Shown here: piece after piece, positions 1-8,975 of the stretch
How the letters are laid out: every line of letters starts with the position of its first letter
Numbering within the stretch: the first letter of the stretch is position 1
DNA from: an uncultured Lachnospiraceae bacterium
Lineage (GTDB): Bacteria; Bacillota; Clostridia; Lachnospirales; Lachnospiraceae
Direction: 5' to 3'
Assembly (NCBI GenBank): GCA_910587305.1
Contig: CAJUKV010000001.1
Span: forward strand, 98,621-162,620
Length of the DNA: 64,000 nucleotides
The notes under the pieces: model-generated
The model's input: only the letters and a program-made list of their open reading frames with translations
What the model was told of the DNA's origin: nothing
The model's database searches: none
Translations under genes and position numbers: made by a program

Positions 1-1339
1 TATTAAAACTGATCTTCACCCCGTCCGTCACCTTCGGCGTATACCTGCCCACAGCGTCCTTTGGCAAATATCCGTACAATATCTCCCTTTCCTTTAGGGG
101 AACCTCTTCATAAGCGCAAATCCTTGCCATCTGGGAAATCGGCACGGTAAGCATTTCCTGATTTTCCGAATCATCCGCATGAAATATCCCTGCCAGCCCG
201 GCATCCGTCAGCACATATATCCCTATGATTAATACCAGGCAGAAAGAAACCTTTTTCCATTCCTTCCTGAGATAAAACACCAGTGCCGGCGCAAACGCCA
301 AAAACCCATAAAAGCCATTGTGCCGAAGCAGCATCATACAGACGGAGGCTATCCCAAATAAAATCACACTGCCCTTTTTTCTGAAAAATCCATTCACGTC
401 CTCACATAGTTCCTGTAAAAGAACCACCATGATAAGCAGCATTCCCGTAAAAAGCCCATCTTTCGCAGAGCAAAGGGAAAACATCACCGGCACAGGAAAC
501 AGACCGAAGTACAAAAGCAGCGCGGCTCTCACCCATTTAGCCGCTCCCCTGTTCTCCATTTTTCCTACACACCATGCAAAAATTCCGGCCATACAGGCCA
601 TTTGTATCACAGTATAGCAGGCAATCCCCAAATTATAAGAACCTGTTACCTTATATACTAGCTGAATGATTCCGCCTAAAGCAAGCACATGCAAAAGAGG
701 GTGATGGGTTGAAAAGTTCCGTGTCACAACCTGCAAAAGCTCGTCCTGGGCATCATACACAAAAAAGCCCGGATAAACAGCCAAAAAAACAGGAACATAG
801 CAAAGCAGTATCACCCCTGCCCTGAGGAAAATAATGCCACGGCTTTTTTTCCCTCCCTGCTCCTTTGCCTTTGGCATGCTGCCTGATACACTGTTTTTCC
901 CATATCCATTCAGGCTTCCGAAGGCATCCCAAAATCGACGCGTCAATAAAGAAAAAAGAACCGACAATATCCCAATGCTGACCCACATACGGCCATCGGT
1001 AAAGGGAACACTGCCCCATAAATCCAACTGCGTCCCAAACACCATGCAAAGAGAAAAAGCGGTTCCAAAAAATCCGGGCCAAATCCATCCCGGCCATTTT
1101 CCTGTAAAGCCCTTCCCAAGGGCTTTCTTTGTCATATAATAGAAAAATAAAAACACAAAAACAGAAGCTATGCTGTTGGTATACCCCAGGCTTTCCGTCC
1201 TGTGGAGCATCCACGGCAAAGCGCACACACCGGCAAAAGACAAAACCGCCGCCTTAAGCCGCCTTAAGCCCTCCGCCCTGTTGATACTATGAATGTCATG
1301 CAAATTTAATTTTTCAGCGTTCTCCTGCCTGCTTTTCAT
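1..1339 (-). CDS. DUF6020-like polytopic membrane protein, C-terminus cut by window edge
   Basis: An uninterrupted minus-strand frame runs from an ATG at 1339 off the left edge, giving at least 446 residues. The start is preceded by AGGAG nine bases upstream and lies inside the end of the glycosyltransferase gene, a 26-base overlap that suggests translational coupling. The protein has many hydrophobic segments. Around residues 189-216 it carries YPGFFVYDAQ followed by THHPLL, the pattern I associate with DUF6020 membrane proteins of Firmicutes polysaccharide loci. These are thought to act on lipid-linked sugars, but no activity is established. It is the last visible gene of the minus-strand glycan operon. 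The family call is from memory of the motif; the coding call is firm. Confidence 0.8.
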   Translation of the reverse strand, partial: MKSRQENAEKLNLHDIHSINRAEGLRRLKAAVLSFAGVCALPWMLHRTESLGYTNSIASVFVFLFFYYMTKKALGKGFTGKWPGWIWPGFFGTAFSLCMVFGTQLDLWGSVPFTDGRMWVSIGILSVLFSLLTRRFWDAFGSLNGYGKNSVSGSMPKAKEQGGKKSRGIIFLRAGVILLCYVPVFLAVYPGFFVYDAQDELLQVVTRNFSTHHPLLHVLALGGIIQLVYKVTGSYNLGIACYTVIQMACMAGIFAWCVGKMENRGAAKWVRAALLLYFGLFPVPVMFSLCSAKDGLFTGMLLIMVVLLQELCEDVNGFFRKKGSVILFGIASVCMMLLRHNGFYGFLAFAPALVFYLRKEWKKVSFCLVLIIGIYVLTDAGLAGIFHADDSENQEMLTVPISQMARICAYEEVPLKEREILYGYLPKDAVGRYTPKVTDGVKISFN

Positions 1340-2279
1340 TCAGCTCTGCTCCTGTTATCTCACGTATCACAAACTGTGGAGAATTATTCATAGAGATATA
1401 CATTCTCCCCACATACTCCCCTGTAAGCCCAACCATCAGCATCAGCATTCCTCCCATAAATACAAACACTGACATCAAAGCGCTAAACCCTGTCACCAGT
1501 CCCGGAGGGTTGATAAAAATCTTCTTTATAATCGTATAAATCCCATACAAAAACCCCACTGCTGCAAACAAAGCGCCCGAAACAGTTGCAATCCGCAGGG
1601 GCTTCACACTAAAGGCCGTAAAACCGTTAAACCACAGGCCTAATAATTTCCCTAACGTATACCCGGAGCTTCCTGCCTGTCTGTCCCTGTGGTTCACCTC
1701 TACATTTACAATTCTCTTTGTGGTGCGTAAAACCAGCCCAATCACATAGGGATAAGCATTCTCATAGCGCATCATCTCATCCACCACAAACCGCCTCGCC
1801 GCAAAATAACTGGAAAGATACAGCTCCTTTGGCTTGCCAAGCATCACCCGGGTCATCACCTCATTGACATGGCTCCCCCAATTCCGAAAGCCCGAATGGC
1901 GCTTGTTTGTATATTTGGCATAAACCACGTCCGCCCCTTTTTCAATACCCTCAAGAAGCCTGTCCGCCTCATCCGCAGGGGTCTGCCCGTCGTCATCCAG
2001 ACAGACAACAATATCCCCTTTCACATAATGGAATCCTGCCATCAACGCGCTATGCTGTCCAAAATTCCTGGCAAGATCTATTCCCGTAATATTATCGTTT
2101 TCCTGACACAGCCTTCTAATCGTATCAAAGGTTCCATCCGGAGAACAGTCATTGACCAAAACCACCTCATAGTCATATTCTTCCATCCGGTTCATTTTCT
2201 CCTGAATTTCCTTCACCACATCAGGCAGCGTTGCCTCCGAACGATAACAGGGAATCACAAAACTGACCAATTTTTTCAC
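1314..2279 (-). CDS. GT2 glycosyltransferase, GtrB/ArnC/DPM1-like
   Basis: This encodes a family 2 glycosyltransferase of about 321 residues. The N-terminal GT-A domain begins VSFVIPCYRSE, has VLVNDCSPDGT for nucleotide-sugar binding and the acidic metal site CLDDDGQTP near residue 95. Two C-terminal hydrophobic segments (about residues 230-290) match undecaprenyl-phosphate sugar transferases of the GtrB/ArnC type, which load a sugar onto the lipid carrier at the inner membrane face. The frame is open back to 2381, but I prefer the GTG at 2279, with GGGAG five bases upstream; the ATG at 2291 overlaps that site. The GNAT gene overlaps the upstream open frame. The sugar donor is unknown; the neighbouring WecE-like aminotransferase hints at an amino sugar. 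Confidence 0.85.
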   Translation of the reverse strand: MKKLVSFVIPCYRSEATLPDVVKEIQEKMNRMEEYDYEVVLVNDCSPDGTFDTIRRLCQENDNITGIDLARNFGQHSALMAGFHYVKGDIVVCLDDDGQTPADEADRLLEGIEKGADVVYAKYTNKRHSGFRNWGSHVNEVMTRVMLGKPKELYLSSYFAARRFVVDEMMRYENAYPYVIGLVLRTTKRIVNVEVNHRDRQAGSSGYTLGKLLGLWFNGFTAFSVKPLRIATVSGALFAAVGFLYGIYTIIKKIFINPPGLVTGFSALMSVFVFMGGMLMLMVGLTGEYVGRMYISMNNSPQFVIREITGAELNEKQAGER

Positions 2280-2367
2280 ATTAACTCCCATCTGCCCGCT
2301 AAAGCGGGCGCATAAATCAGGATGTAGCCCCCATGCCGCGATTTTAATCCGGACATAGACTACAAAT

Positions 2368-2913
2368 TCAGCCGTTGCCATTTATTACGGCCATATAGAT
2401 CACATCTTTATAACGGCCTTCCAAAAAAACTTCCTCCTTCAGATAAGCTTCCTCCACAAAGCCAGCCTTCTCATAGCTTCTTATAGCCCGCTTATTTTCC
2501 GCTAAAACACGCAGCATAAGCTTGTGAATCCCTTCCTGCTTAAAAGCATACTCTATCATCATTTTAGCCGCTCCGGTTCCATATCCCTTTCCAAGAGCGT
2601 CCTTCTCCCCGATAAAAATGCCATACTCCGCTTTATTGTGGTCTCTGTCTATATCCCGCAGATAAACGCTGCCCACCGGCTTCCCGTCGCTCTTTGTGCA
2701 AATCATAAACTGCACCGCTTTGCCCGTATCTATCATACTTTTTATCCAGTTTTCATGCCCCTGTTTGGTAAACGGTTTTTGATAAATAAAATTCCGTCGG
2801 ACAAAATCCGTATTGCGCCAGCGGATAATATCCTCCGTATCCTCCGCTTCCATCAGGCGCAGGTAAATGGCTTCCCCTTCCAGCCTGCCTTTTTTAGGCC
2901 CTTTGTCTTTCAT
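2368..2913 (-). CDS. GNAT N-acetyltransferase (RimJ/RimL type), probable sugar N-acyltransferase
   Basis: A single-domain GNAT protein of about 181 residues. It opens with the GEAIYLRLMEAEDTEDI strand-helix, contains WRN near residue 39, the acetyl-CoA loop GKGYGTGA and the C-terminal NKRAIRSYEKAGF signature. The ATG at 2913 is chosen because an AGGGAAG site lies upstream; the frame is open to 2934. It starts just after the stop of the membrane-protein gene. Two genes upstream is a WecE/RffA-type aminotransferase, and in enterobacterial common antigen synthesis that enzyme is followed by the GNAT WecD, which acetylates the new amino group, so the same role is inferred here. PseH of pseudaminic acid synthesis is also a GNAT and is otherwise missing from the window, so that is the main alternative. 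Confidence 0.75.
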   Translation of the reverse strand: MKDKGPKKGRLEGEAIYLRLMEAEDTEDIIRWRNTDFVRRNFIYQKPFTKQGHENWIKSMIDTGKAVQFMICTKSDGKPVGSVYLRDIDRDHNKAEYGIFIGEKDALGKGYGTGAAKMMIEYAFKQEGIHKLMLRVLAENKRAIRSYEKAGFVEEAYLKEEVFLEGRYKDVIYMAVINGNG

Positions 2914-2930
2914 GCCTATATCTTCCCTTC

Positions 2931-4760
2931 TCACTGCTTTTCATTCAAAGCATATATTTCAAAGACGCCGGCCGCCTGCTTAACCAGGCGCGCCTGAACC
3001 GGCGTTCCGTGATCCTCATAATAATCAAAAATCCACTGCATATCCTCACTGTTTTTCCGGACAAAATAAACGTCCTCCCTGTCCTTAAGAGCCAATTCCA
3101 TATTTTCTATTCCAAAGAGCGCAAGTTTCTTTCTCTGCAAAGGACTCTTGCAGGCCCAGCCGCCCATAATGTCATAATTATTCAGGGAATTGTCCACGTC
3201 TTTAAACATTTTTTCCGAATAAGGAACGCCCCCGTCGGAAACCGAAGAATACACATCGATAAAATAAAAGTTCTCCTTGTTCCCGCCCTCGGAAAGACAG
3301 GTGTAAAGCTCCCGGTAAAGGGCGTTTACCTTTTCCCTCTCCGTCTGCTTTAAGGAAACTGACTCCACACTGCCGGGAAAAGTTATAATCGCCAGCAGCC
3401 CAAAGCAGCCTGCCGCCAAAATACCTCCAAGACGCTTTATCTTTACATTTTCCATTTCACTCCATTCCACGAAAATCATGGCGGCCAATATGCAAAACTC
3501 CATCAGGTACAAAGAGTGGGTAATCCGCTCCGGTGCACGATCCCTCATCAAAATGTACATCCACAGAGCCGTACGCACTGCAAAAAGGAAAACCAGTTTC
3601 CATGCGGCGCCAAGAGCATTTTTTATTAAAACGCTCCTTCCCGTCTTCCTCTCTTGTTCTCCTCTGTTCTTTTTAGGAAGCGCCGTAAGAAAAACAGCCA
3701 TATATCCCAGTATCACCGCATAATTCCACGGATAATCGCTGCCCACGGCTCCGGGCCCATGGCAAAGACGGTAAAAATAATCTTTCAGCTTCAAAATAAG
3801 CTTTGGCCCAAAAGGCTCTTCGGCGCTTTTATTTTTGCCCGCATAGTCCGCAATCTCTCCCACCATAACATGGTCAATCTCCTCGTCCATGCCAAAGTTA
3901 TAATTATCCAGCAAAACCTTTTCACTTTCACTCAGGCCAATACTTTCATAAAACGCCCGGTGCTCCTCATACTCAGGCGGCTTTTGAAAGTCATAAAGCT
4001 CCGTCCTGTTATTAAAAAATTCCGTAAAGTCCCTCCACTGTTTTGAGCCGTAAGCAATCTCATGGCTGACCCGTCCAACCAAAATACCGCCTAAAATAAG
4101 CCCAATCACGGTAAAATACTGAAAGGCATGTTCCTTTGTAAAAATCTTCTCCTCGCTCCCCCATTTACAGGCCCCCGCCACACAAATCATGGGAAGCACC
4201 AAAAGCAGCATTTCCGAACGAATCAAATACGCTGCCGATACTAACAAAACGGCGGGAAGATTTCTCCTTACAAATTCCATGCCTGACATATCCCTGTCCG
4301 TTGTAAAAAACAAAAACGCCGCCGTCCCTCCTAAAAGCGTACAGGTTACCGTATACTGGGCAAAAATCAGATGCTCTAAAAATATTCCCCCAAAAAGCAG
4401 ACTTTCCGTAAGCGCCACTGCCCCTTTTCCCCACCAAGTTTTGCAGAAAGCCAGACTTCTTTTTAAAATCAGGAAAAAGCAGCCATAATGACAGGCGCAC
4501 AAAAATATCCCATACCAGGGCAGCCCTTTTGCAAGTCTGTAAAACAGGCTGATAAAAGCGCTGACCAGCCACAGCATCTGAATATTATGCCCCTCCGGCG
4601 TACCTGTATAAACCCCTGCCAAAATGTCTTTCATCAGCACGTCATCGTTCAAATCATAAAAATAATCAAACCTGCATCCAGCAAAAATACTTAAAATGCC
4701 AAGCGCCGCAAAAGCAATTATCCAATTTTCATATTTTTTCAACTGATTTTTAAGCTCCAT
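2931..4760 (-). CDS. Large polytopic membrane protein of unknown function (glycan locus)
   Basis: A 609-residue protein that I cannot place in a named family. It has roughly ten or more hydrophobic segments. After the first membrane helix there is an acidic extracytoplasmic stretch, FDYFYDLNDDVLMKDI (about residues 32-47), which recalls the acidic first loop of GT-C glycosyltransferases and related DUF6056/DUF6020-like proteins. The last 120 residues are soluble, with several charged segments. The gene overlaps the end of the aminotransferase gene by 11 bases and ends at the start of the GNAT gene, so it is translated within the operon. A role in glycan assembly or transfer is inferred from position and topology only. 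Confidence 0.7.
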   Translation of the reverse strand: MELKNQLKKYENWIIAFAALGILSIFAGCRFDYFYDLNDDVLMKDILAGVYTGTPEGHNIQMLWLVSAFISLFYRLAKGLPWYGIFLCACHYGCFFLILKRSLAFCKTWWGKGAVALTESLLFGGIFLEHLIFAQYTVTCTLLGGTAAFLFFTTDRDMSGMEFVRRNLPAVLLVSAAYLIRSEMLLLVLPMICVAGACKWGSEEKIFTKEHAFQYFTVIGLILGGILVGRVSHEIAYGSKQWRDFTEFFNNRTELYDFQKPPEYEEHRAFYESIGLSESEKVLLDNYNFGMDEEIDHVMVGEIADYAGKNKSAEEPFGPKLILKLKDYFYRLCHGPGAVGSDYPWNYAVILGYMAVFLTALPKKNRGEQERKTGRSVLIKNALGAAWKLVFLFAVRTALWMYILMRDRAPERITHSLYLMEFCILAAMIFVEWSEMENVKIKRLGGILAAGCFGLLAIITFPGSVESVSLKQTEREKVNALYRELYTCLSEGGNKENFYFIDVYSSVSDGGVPYSEKMFKDVDNSLNNYDIMGGWACKSPLQRKKLALFGIENMELALKDREDVYFVRKNSEDMQWIFDYYEDHGTPVQARLVKQAAGVFEIYALNEKQ

Positions 4761-5880
4761 AAAATTCCTTCACGCAGCCTGCAATATATGCTGTCTGCTC
4801 CTCGGTAAGCTGGTAAAACATGGGGAGCCGCAGCAGTCTTTCACTCTCCCTGGTAGTATAACGATCCTCTCCGTGAAATCTTCCAAACTTTAGCCCCGCA
4901 GGCGCCGAATGCAGCGGTATATAATGGAACACGGTTAAAATATCTTTTTCTTTCATAAAGTCAATCAGATCCGCGCGCTCCTCCATATCCTTTGTTTTAA
5001 TATAAAACATATGTCCATTGTGCACACACCCTTCAGGAATGAAAGGAAGCTCTATTTTCCCCGCCTTTGCCAAAGGTAAAAGAAGCTCATAATACTGATT
5101 CCACCTTGCAATACGGGCATTATTAATTGCATCCGCCACCTCAAACTGCGTATACAGATAGGCCGCGTTAATGTCGCTGGGAAGATAGGATGATCCAAAA
5201 TTCTGCCATCTGTACTTGTCCACCTGCCCTCTGTAATACTTACTCCGGTCCGTTCCTTTTTCTCTCAATATTTCCGCTTTCTCAATATACTCCGGTTCCC
5301 GTATGAGAAGAGCGCCTCCCTCTCCCATACTGAAATTCTTTGTCTCATGAAAGCTGTAGCACCCGAAATCTCCTATGGTGCCTAGCTGTCTTCCCTTATA
5401 AGTACACATAATTGCCTGGGCGGCGTCCTCCACCACCATAAGATTGTAACGTCTTGCTATATCCATAATGGCATCCATCTCACAACTAACTCCCGCATAA
5501 TGCACTACGGAGATGGCCCTGGTCTTTTCCGTGATGGCCGCCTCAATCAGGGTTTCATCAATATTCATGGTATCCGGCCTGATATCCACAAACACAACTT
5601 TTGCTCCCCGCAGCACAAAAGCATCCGCCGTCGATACAAAAGTATAAGAAGGCAGAATGACTTCGTCCCCCTCCCTGATATTGCACAAAAGCGCCGCCAT
5701 CTCAAGGGCATGGGTACAGGAGGTGGTGAGCAGACATTTGGATGTGCCGGTAACGCCTTCTATAAATTCGCTGCATTTTCTGGTAAACTCTCCATCTCCG
5801 CAGATATGCATACTCTCCACAGCCTTTTTCATATTTTCCATTTCCCTCCCCGTATAAGGGGGCACATTAAATCGAATCAT
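4750..5880 (-). CDS. rffA: dTDP-4-amino-4,6-dideoxygalactose transaminase-like (WecE/RffA)
   Basis: A DegT/DnrJ/EryC1 aminotransferase of about 376 residues. It begins MIRFNVPPYTGRE and has CGDGEFTRKC near residue 36. The PLP-binding lysine is in CYSFHETKNFSMGEGG near residue 190, with VVEDAAQA before it. These patterns match WecE/RffA, which transfers an amino group from glutamate to dTDP-4-keto-6-deoxyglucose to make dTDP-Fuc4N. The start at 5880 is preceded by GGGAGG; the frame is open to 5901. A GC-rich hairpin, GCGCGCC then GGCGCG, lies at 5913-5930 upstream. The downstream GNAT could acetylate the product. The family is clear, the exact sugar is inferred. Confidence 0.85.
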   Translation of the reverse strand: MIRFNVPPYTGREMENMKKAVESMHICGDGEFTRKCSEFIEGVTGTSKCLLTTSCTHALEMAALLCNIREGDEVILPSYTFVSTADAFVLRGAKVVFVDIRPDTMNIDETLIEAAITEKTRAISVVHYAGVSCEMDAIMDIARRYNLMVVEDAAQAIMCTYKGRQLGTIGDFGCYSFHETKNFSMGEGGALLIREPEYIEKAEILREKGTDRSKYYRGQVDKYRWQNFGSSYLPSDINAAYLYTQFEVADAINNARIARWNQYYELLLPLAKAGKIELPFIPEGCVHNGHMFYIKTKDMEERADLIDFMKEKDILTVFHYIPLHSAPAGLKFGRFHGEDRYTTRESERLLRLPMFYQLTEEQTAYIAGCVKEFYGA

Positions 5881-5964
5881 CCTATTTCCTCCCGTTTTCA
5901 TTCCTACCGGCAGCGCGCCGAACAGGCGCGTCTGCGCAGATATTCGGCGGCCATCGCAAGTACC

Positions 5965-7812
5965 TTACTTGTAAAGGGTAAAAGCTTCGTTGGAAAAAAC
6001 CTCCGCATAATCGTTTTCCGCCATAAAATTCCATATGGCTTTTAACTTTTCATCCCCATCGCAGGCTTCCACATCCGTCCCCCAAAAAGCCATGGCATCC
6101 TGGTTCTGGGACAAATATGCCGACAGCTTAGGCGTGAGAATCACAAGAGGACGCTTTTTTCCTTCTGCTCCGCCCGAATGTGACAGTTCCGTCAGTTCAT
6201 CCCGGAGCTGCGAAAGGGAGCTGGTATTTAAGTCGGCCCATGTTGTGTAAATAGCCGGCGCCATATCCAGGTAGTAAGCAAGCCCGGGAATATTTCCGTA
6301 AAGAATCAGCTTCTTTTCTTCATATTCCGATTTATTCTCTGTCATAAAGGCAGAAATCTCCTCTAACGTCTCTGCATTCATTTCATTTGTATACATTCCC
6401 TGCAGCACCGAATTTCCCGTCACCTTATAAGTTCTCTCCTGTCCTGTCTCTCCATCTAAAAAAACATAACCAAAGCCGATTCCCAAAGCCTGCACAAAAA
6501 AGGCGGCCAGTATACCCGACAGCATAGCCTTCATCGGAAAAAATGGCACTTTTCCGGTAGTATCCAAATAAATCCTTCCCCATCTGACAAACCGGTAAAC
6601 CATCCAGAAAACCACCGGTACAATAAAAAACATATTATTTAACACCGGCCAGATATGGTTGTTGCTTCCAAGAGGGGTAATCAAAATTACAATCAATGCA
6701 ATGCAGCCAATCAAACGCCACTCGTCGTCCAGCATTTTGGTGTACAGCATCCAAAGTGTTACGCCAAACGCCACCAACAGAAAAACTGCCCCCCACTGCA
6801 AAGCCGCTTCCTTCTGGAAATATCTAAAATTAAACATGCCCCATTTCCCAAGAACAAAAAACAGAACCGGAATGCAGATACAATAAACCGCCTTCCTGAC
6901 GCCCGGGAGATACTCTTTCCTGATCTCCAAAAAAGGAATACCCGGCAATATACATAAAATCATATAAAGCATCCACCGGAAGCCATGGAAATAGGCATCC
7001 AAAATAGCCAGTACCATCTCGCCTAAGGTATAATCGGAAGCCCCCTGGGCCATGCCAAAGATACCGCTTATCATGGTTTTGGGCGCATCCCCTCCATAAA
7101 CCGCACAAATCACTCCCAATAAGGCCGCAAAAGCGGCAAGATACCCCCCGGCGCACAGACCCGTTTCTTTTGCAATCTGTTTCAAACTCTTTTTCTTCAA
7201 AGCGCCATAATACCACACTGCTAAAATAAGCGCGCATTCTAAAACATTATTGGGAAACCGTACCAGCCCGTTTATTCCCAGCAAAACGCCTGCCGCTGCC
7301 AGGCAGACAGGCCTTGATCCCGCCAGCCCCCTAAACAGTAAAATCGCTCCAAACAAAAATAGCAGGTAGGTAAGATAATTATACAAGATTACCACAGGGC
7401 ACCAGCAAAAACCAATTGCTGCAAGCTCTCCCAAAAAAGCCAGCCAACCGGGCATTTTGGTTCTGAAAAAGCGGTAGCCAAGCAGAGCCGCCGCACTCAC
7501 AAGAAGCGAACAGTACAGCTTCATTCCCAACATGGTTTCCCCCATAGGCAGCTTGGTAAATAAAAATCCCGTCACATTGGATAAAAAGGTAAGCAACGTC
7601 CACACCCCGCCTACCTGCCCGAAAAAGCGATAATTTCCAAGGCTGTAGCCGGTATCTGTCAAATCAATCCCCTGATTTGCTTTAAACAGCGGGAACAGCA
7701 ATAAAATCAGCGGGAATATAACATCTTCCACAACACGCCACAGAGTCTGAAATTCCTTTTTCTGCAACATTACCTCCAAAGGACTTGTTTTTGCATCAAT
7801 TTTCATTCTCAT
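5965..7812 (-). CDS. Large polytopic membrane protein of unknown function (glycan locus)
   Basis: About 615 residues with some twelve hydrophobic segments and a C-terminal soluble domain of about 150 residues. After the first helix there is FKANQGIDLTDTGYSL (about residues 45-60), an acidic loop like that of GT-C type mannosyl- or arabinosyl-transferases, but no family is recognised with certainty. The ATG at 7812 follows GGGGG by four bases; an ATG at 7806 or 7827 is also possible. The 5' end overlaps the acyltransferase stop at 7796, a typical coupled operon junction. It resembles the other large membrane gene at 2931-4760 in size and layout. A membrane step in glycan assembly is an inference. 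Confidence 0.7.
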   Translation of the reverse strand: MRMKIDAKTSPLEVMLQKKEFQTLWRVVEDVIFPLILLLFPLFKANQGIDLTDTGYSLGNYRFFGQVGGVWTLLTFLSNVTGFLFTKLPMGETMLGMKLYCSLLVSAAALLGYRFFRTKMPGWLAFLGELAAIGFCWCPVVILYNYLTYLLFLFGAILLFRGLAGSRPVCLAAAGVLLGINGLVRFPNNVLECALILAVWYYGALKKKSLKQIAKETGLCAGGYLAAFAALLGVICAVYGGDAPKTMISGIFGMAQGASDYTLGEMVLAILDAYFHGFRWMLYMILCILPGIPFLEIRKEYLPGVRKAVYCICIPVLFFVLGKWGMFNFRYFQKEAALQWGAVFLLVAFGVTLWMLYTKMLDDEWRLIGCIALIVILITPLGSNNHIWPVLNNMFFIVPVVFWMVYRFVRWGRIYLDTTGKVPFFPMKAMLSGILAAFFVQALGIGFGYVFLDGETGQERTYKVTGNSVLQGMYTNEMNAETLEEISAFMTENKSEYEEKKLILYGNIPGLAYYLDMAPAIYTTWADLNTSSLSQLRDELTELSHSGGAEGKKRPLVILTPKLSAYLSQNQDAMAFWGTDVEACDGDEKLKAIWNFMAENDYAEVFSNEAFTLYK

Positions 7813-8941
7813 TTTTCCCCCTGTCATTCACTGCAAAACAGCCATCCAGTCTTCGGAGCCATCTGCCTGGTCCCGTCTTATATAATCTTTTTCCTGCCAG
7901 TGAAAATAACCTGCTTCTTAGCCAGTCTATGATGATACCTGCCCCAAAAAGAAGTCCTACGCAGCAGATAAGCTCCCAAAAGAAATATAAAATTCCTCCT
8001 TTTCCCTGGGGATTTATCACCGCTTTGATAGAATCATACCATACATAACGCAGGTCGATGTGTTCATGAAATAAATAAATACCAAAGCTTAAGCTTCCAA
8101 TCTTTCTTATGATTTCAGCCAAAGGCCCTTCCTTTATCCTGATTTTGGAAAAACCATAAAACAAACCTACCGCCCCTGACAGACAAAAAATAAAATTGTA
8201 GTGAAAGGGAACCGTAAAATAATAGCGAAAGCTGTCCCACTCCCGGCATAAAAACCACATGGACAGATTAATCACAAAACCTGCAAGGCAGCTCCCCGCA
8301 TATACAAGCCATCCTCTTTTTTCCAAAAACGGAAAACCATATTTCCCCAAATATGCCGCCGTTAAATAGACGCAGATAAACCACGGTAAATCATAGCCGT
8401 ACCTGTCAAGAGCAAACACCACCGGACTGATACTCTTTATCACGCTAAAAAGAATCAATAACCCGCCGAGGGTAACCTCCATCTGCCTTTTGGACATACT
8501 TTTTACCGCCGCCCCAAGCGCCGGCGTAAGAAGATACAGCATAAAATAGGACGTAGCAAACCAATAATGCTCTGTCTCTATGGGAAATAGATACTCTATC
8601 AGCCCGTATACTCCCTGGGAAGAGGCCGCGGTGGCAATTCCCATAGCCTCACAGGCTGCCAGTGAAAATAAAGTATAAAACCAAATCTGGCACAATAGCC
8701 CTACTGCCCTGCTTACCTTAAAGCTGCTTCTGATACAAAAATATCCGCTAAGCAATACGTAAGTGTTTACCGCAACCAGACAAAACGCCTCCAATAAAGT
8801 GCCCAAAACTCTTACGCCATCAAGTGGCAAATCAAGGGCGATTAAGTTATCTGAGCGCGACAAAAAATGCAGAATTACCACCATGACCATCGCCACAATT
8901 CTCAGCAATTCATAATTTGCTTTGCGTTTGCGCTCCGCCAC
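7796..8941 (-). CDS. Acyltransferase family 3 (OafA/WecH-like) integral membrane protein
   Basis: A 381-residue membrane protein of the acyltransferase 3 family. The N-terminus has the hallmark NYELLRIVAMVMVVILHF, with the conserved histidine near residue 25, and later ETEHYWFATSYFMLYLLTP (about residue 120) and SFGIYLFHEH near the C-terminus. Such enzymes O- or N-acylate surface sugars at the membrane. The start is a GTG at 8941 with AGGGG about nine bases upstream. The gene sits between the ABC exporter (34-base gap) and a large membrane protein (overlap). The substrate is not visible; an acetyl decoration of the exported glycan is likely. Confidence 0.85.
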   Translation of the reverse strand: MAERKRKANYELLRIVAMVMVVILHFLSRSDNLIALDLPLDGVRVLGTLLEAFCLVAVNTYVLLSGYFCIRSSFKVSRAVGLLCQIWFYTLFSLAACEAMGIATAASSQGVYGLIEYLFPIETEHYWFATSYFMLYLLTPALGAAVKSMSKRQMEVTLGGLLILFSVIKSISPVVFALDRYGYDLPWFICVYLTAAYLGKYGFPFLEKRGWLVYAGSCLAGFVINLSMWFLCREWDSFRYYFTVPFHYNFIFCLSGAVGLFYGFSKIRIKEGPLAEIIRKIGSLSFGIYLFHEHIDLRYVWYDSIKAVINPQGKGGILYFFWELICCVGLLFGAGIIIDWLRSRLFSLAGKRLYKTGPGRWLRRLDGCFAVNDRGKNENEN

Positions 8942-8975
8942 TTTTCACATCCCCTTTCCACCCTGTGATCCTTTT

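Noticed and set aside
753..1226. 157-residue minus-strand frame near the left edge
   Set aside because: It is a shadow of the long DUF6020-like frame running from 1339 off the left edge, which has the ribosome site and membrane-protein composition.
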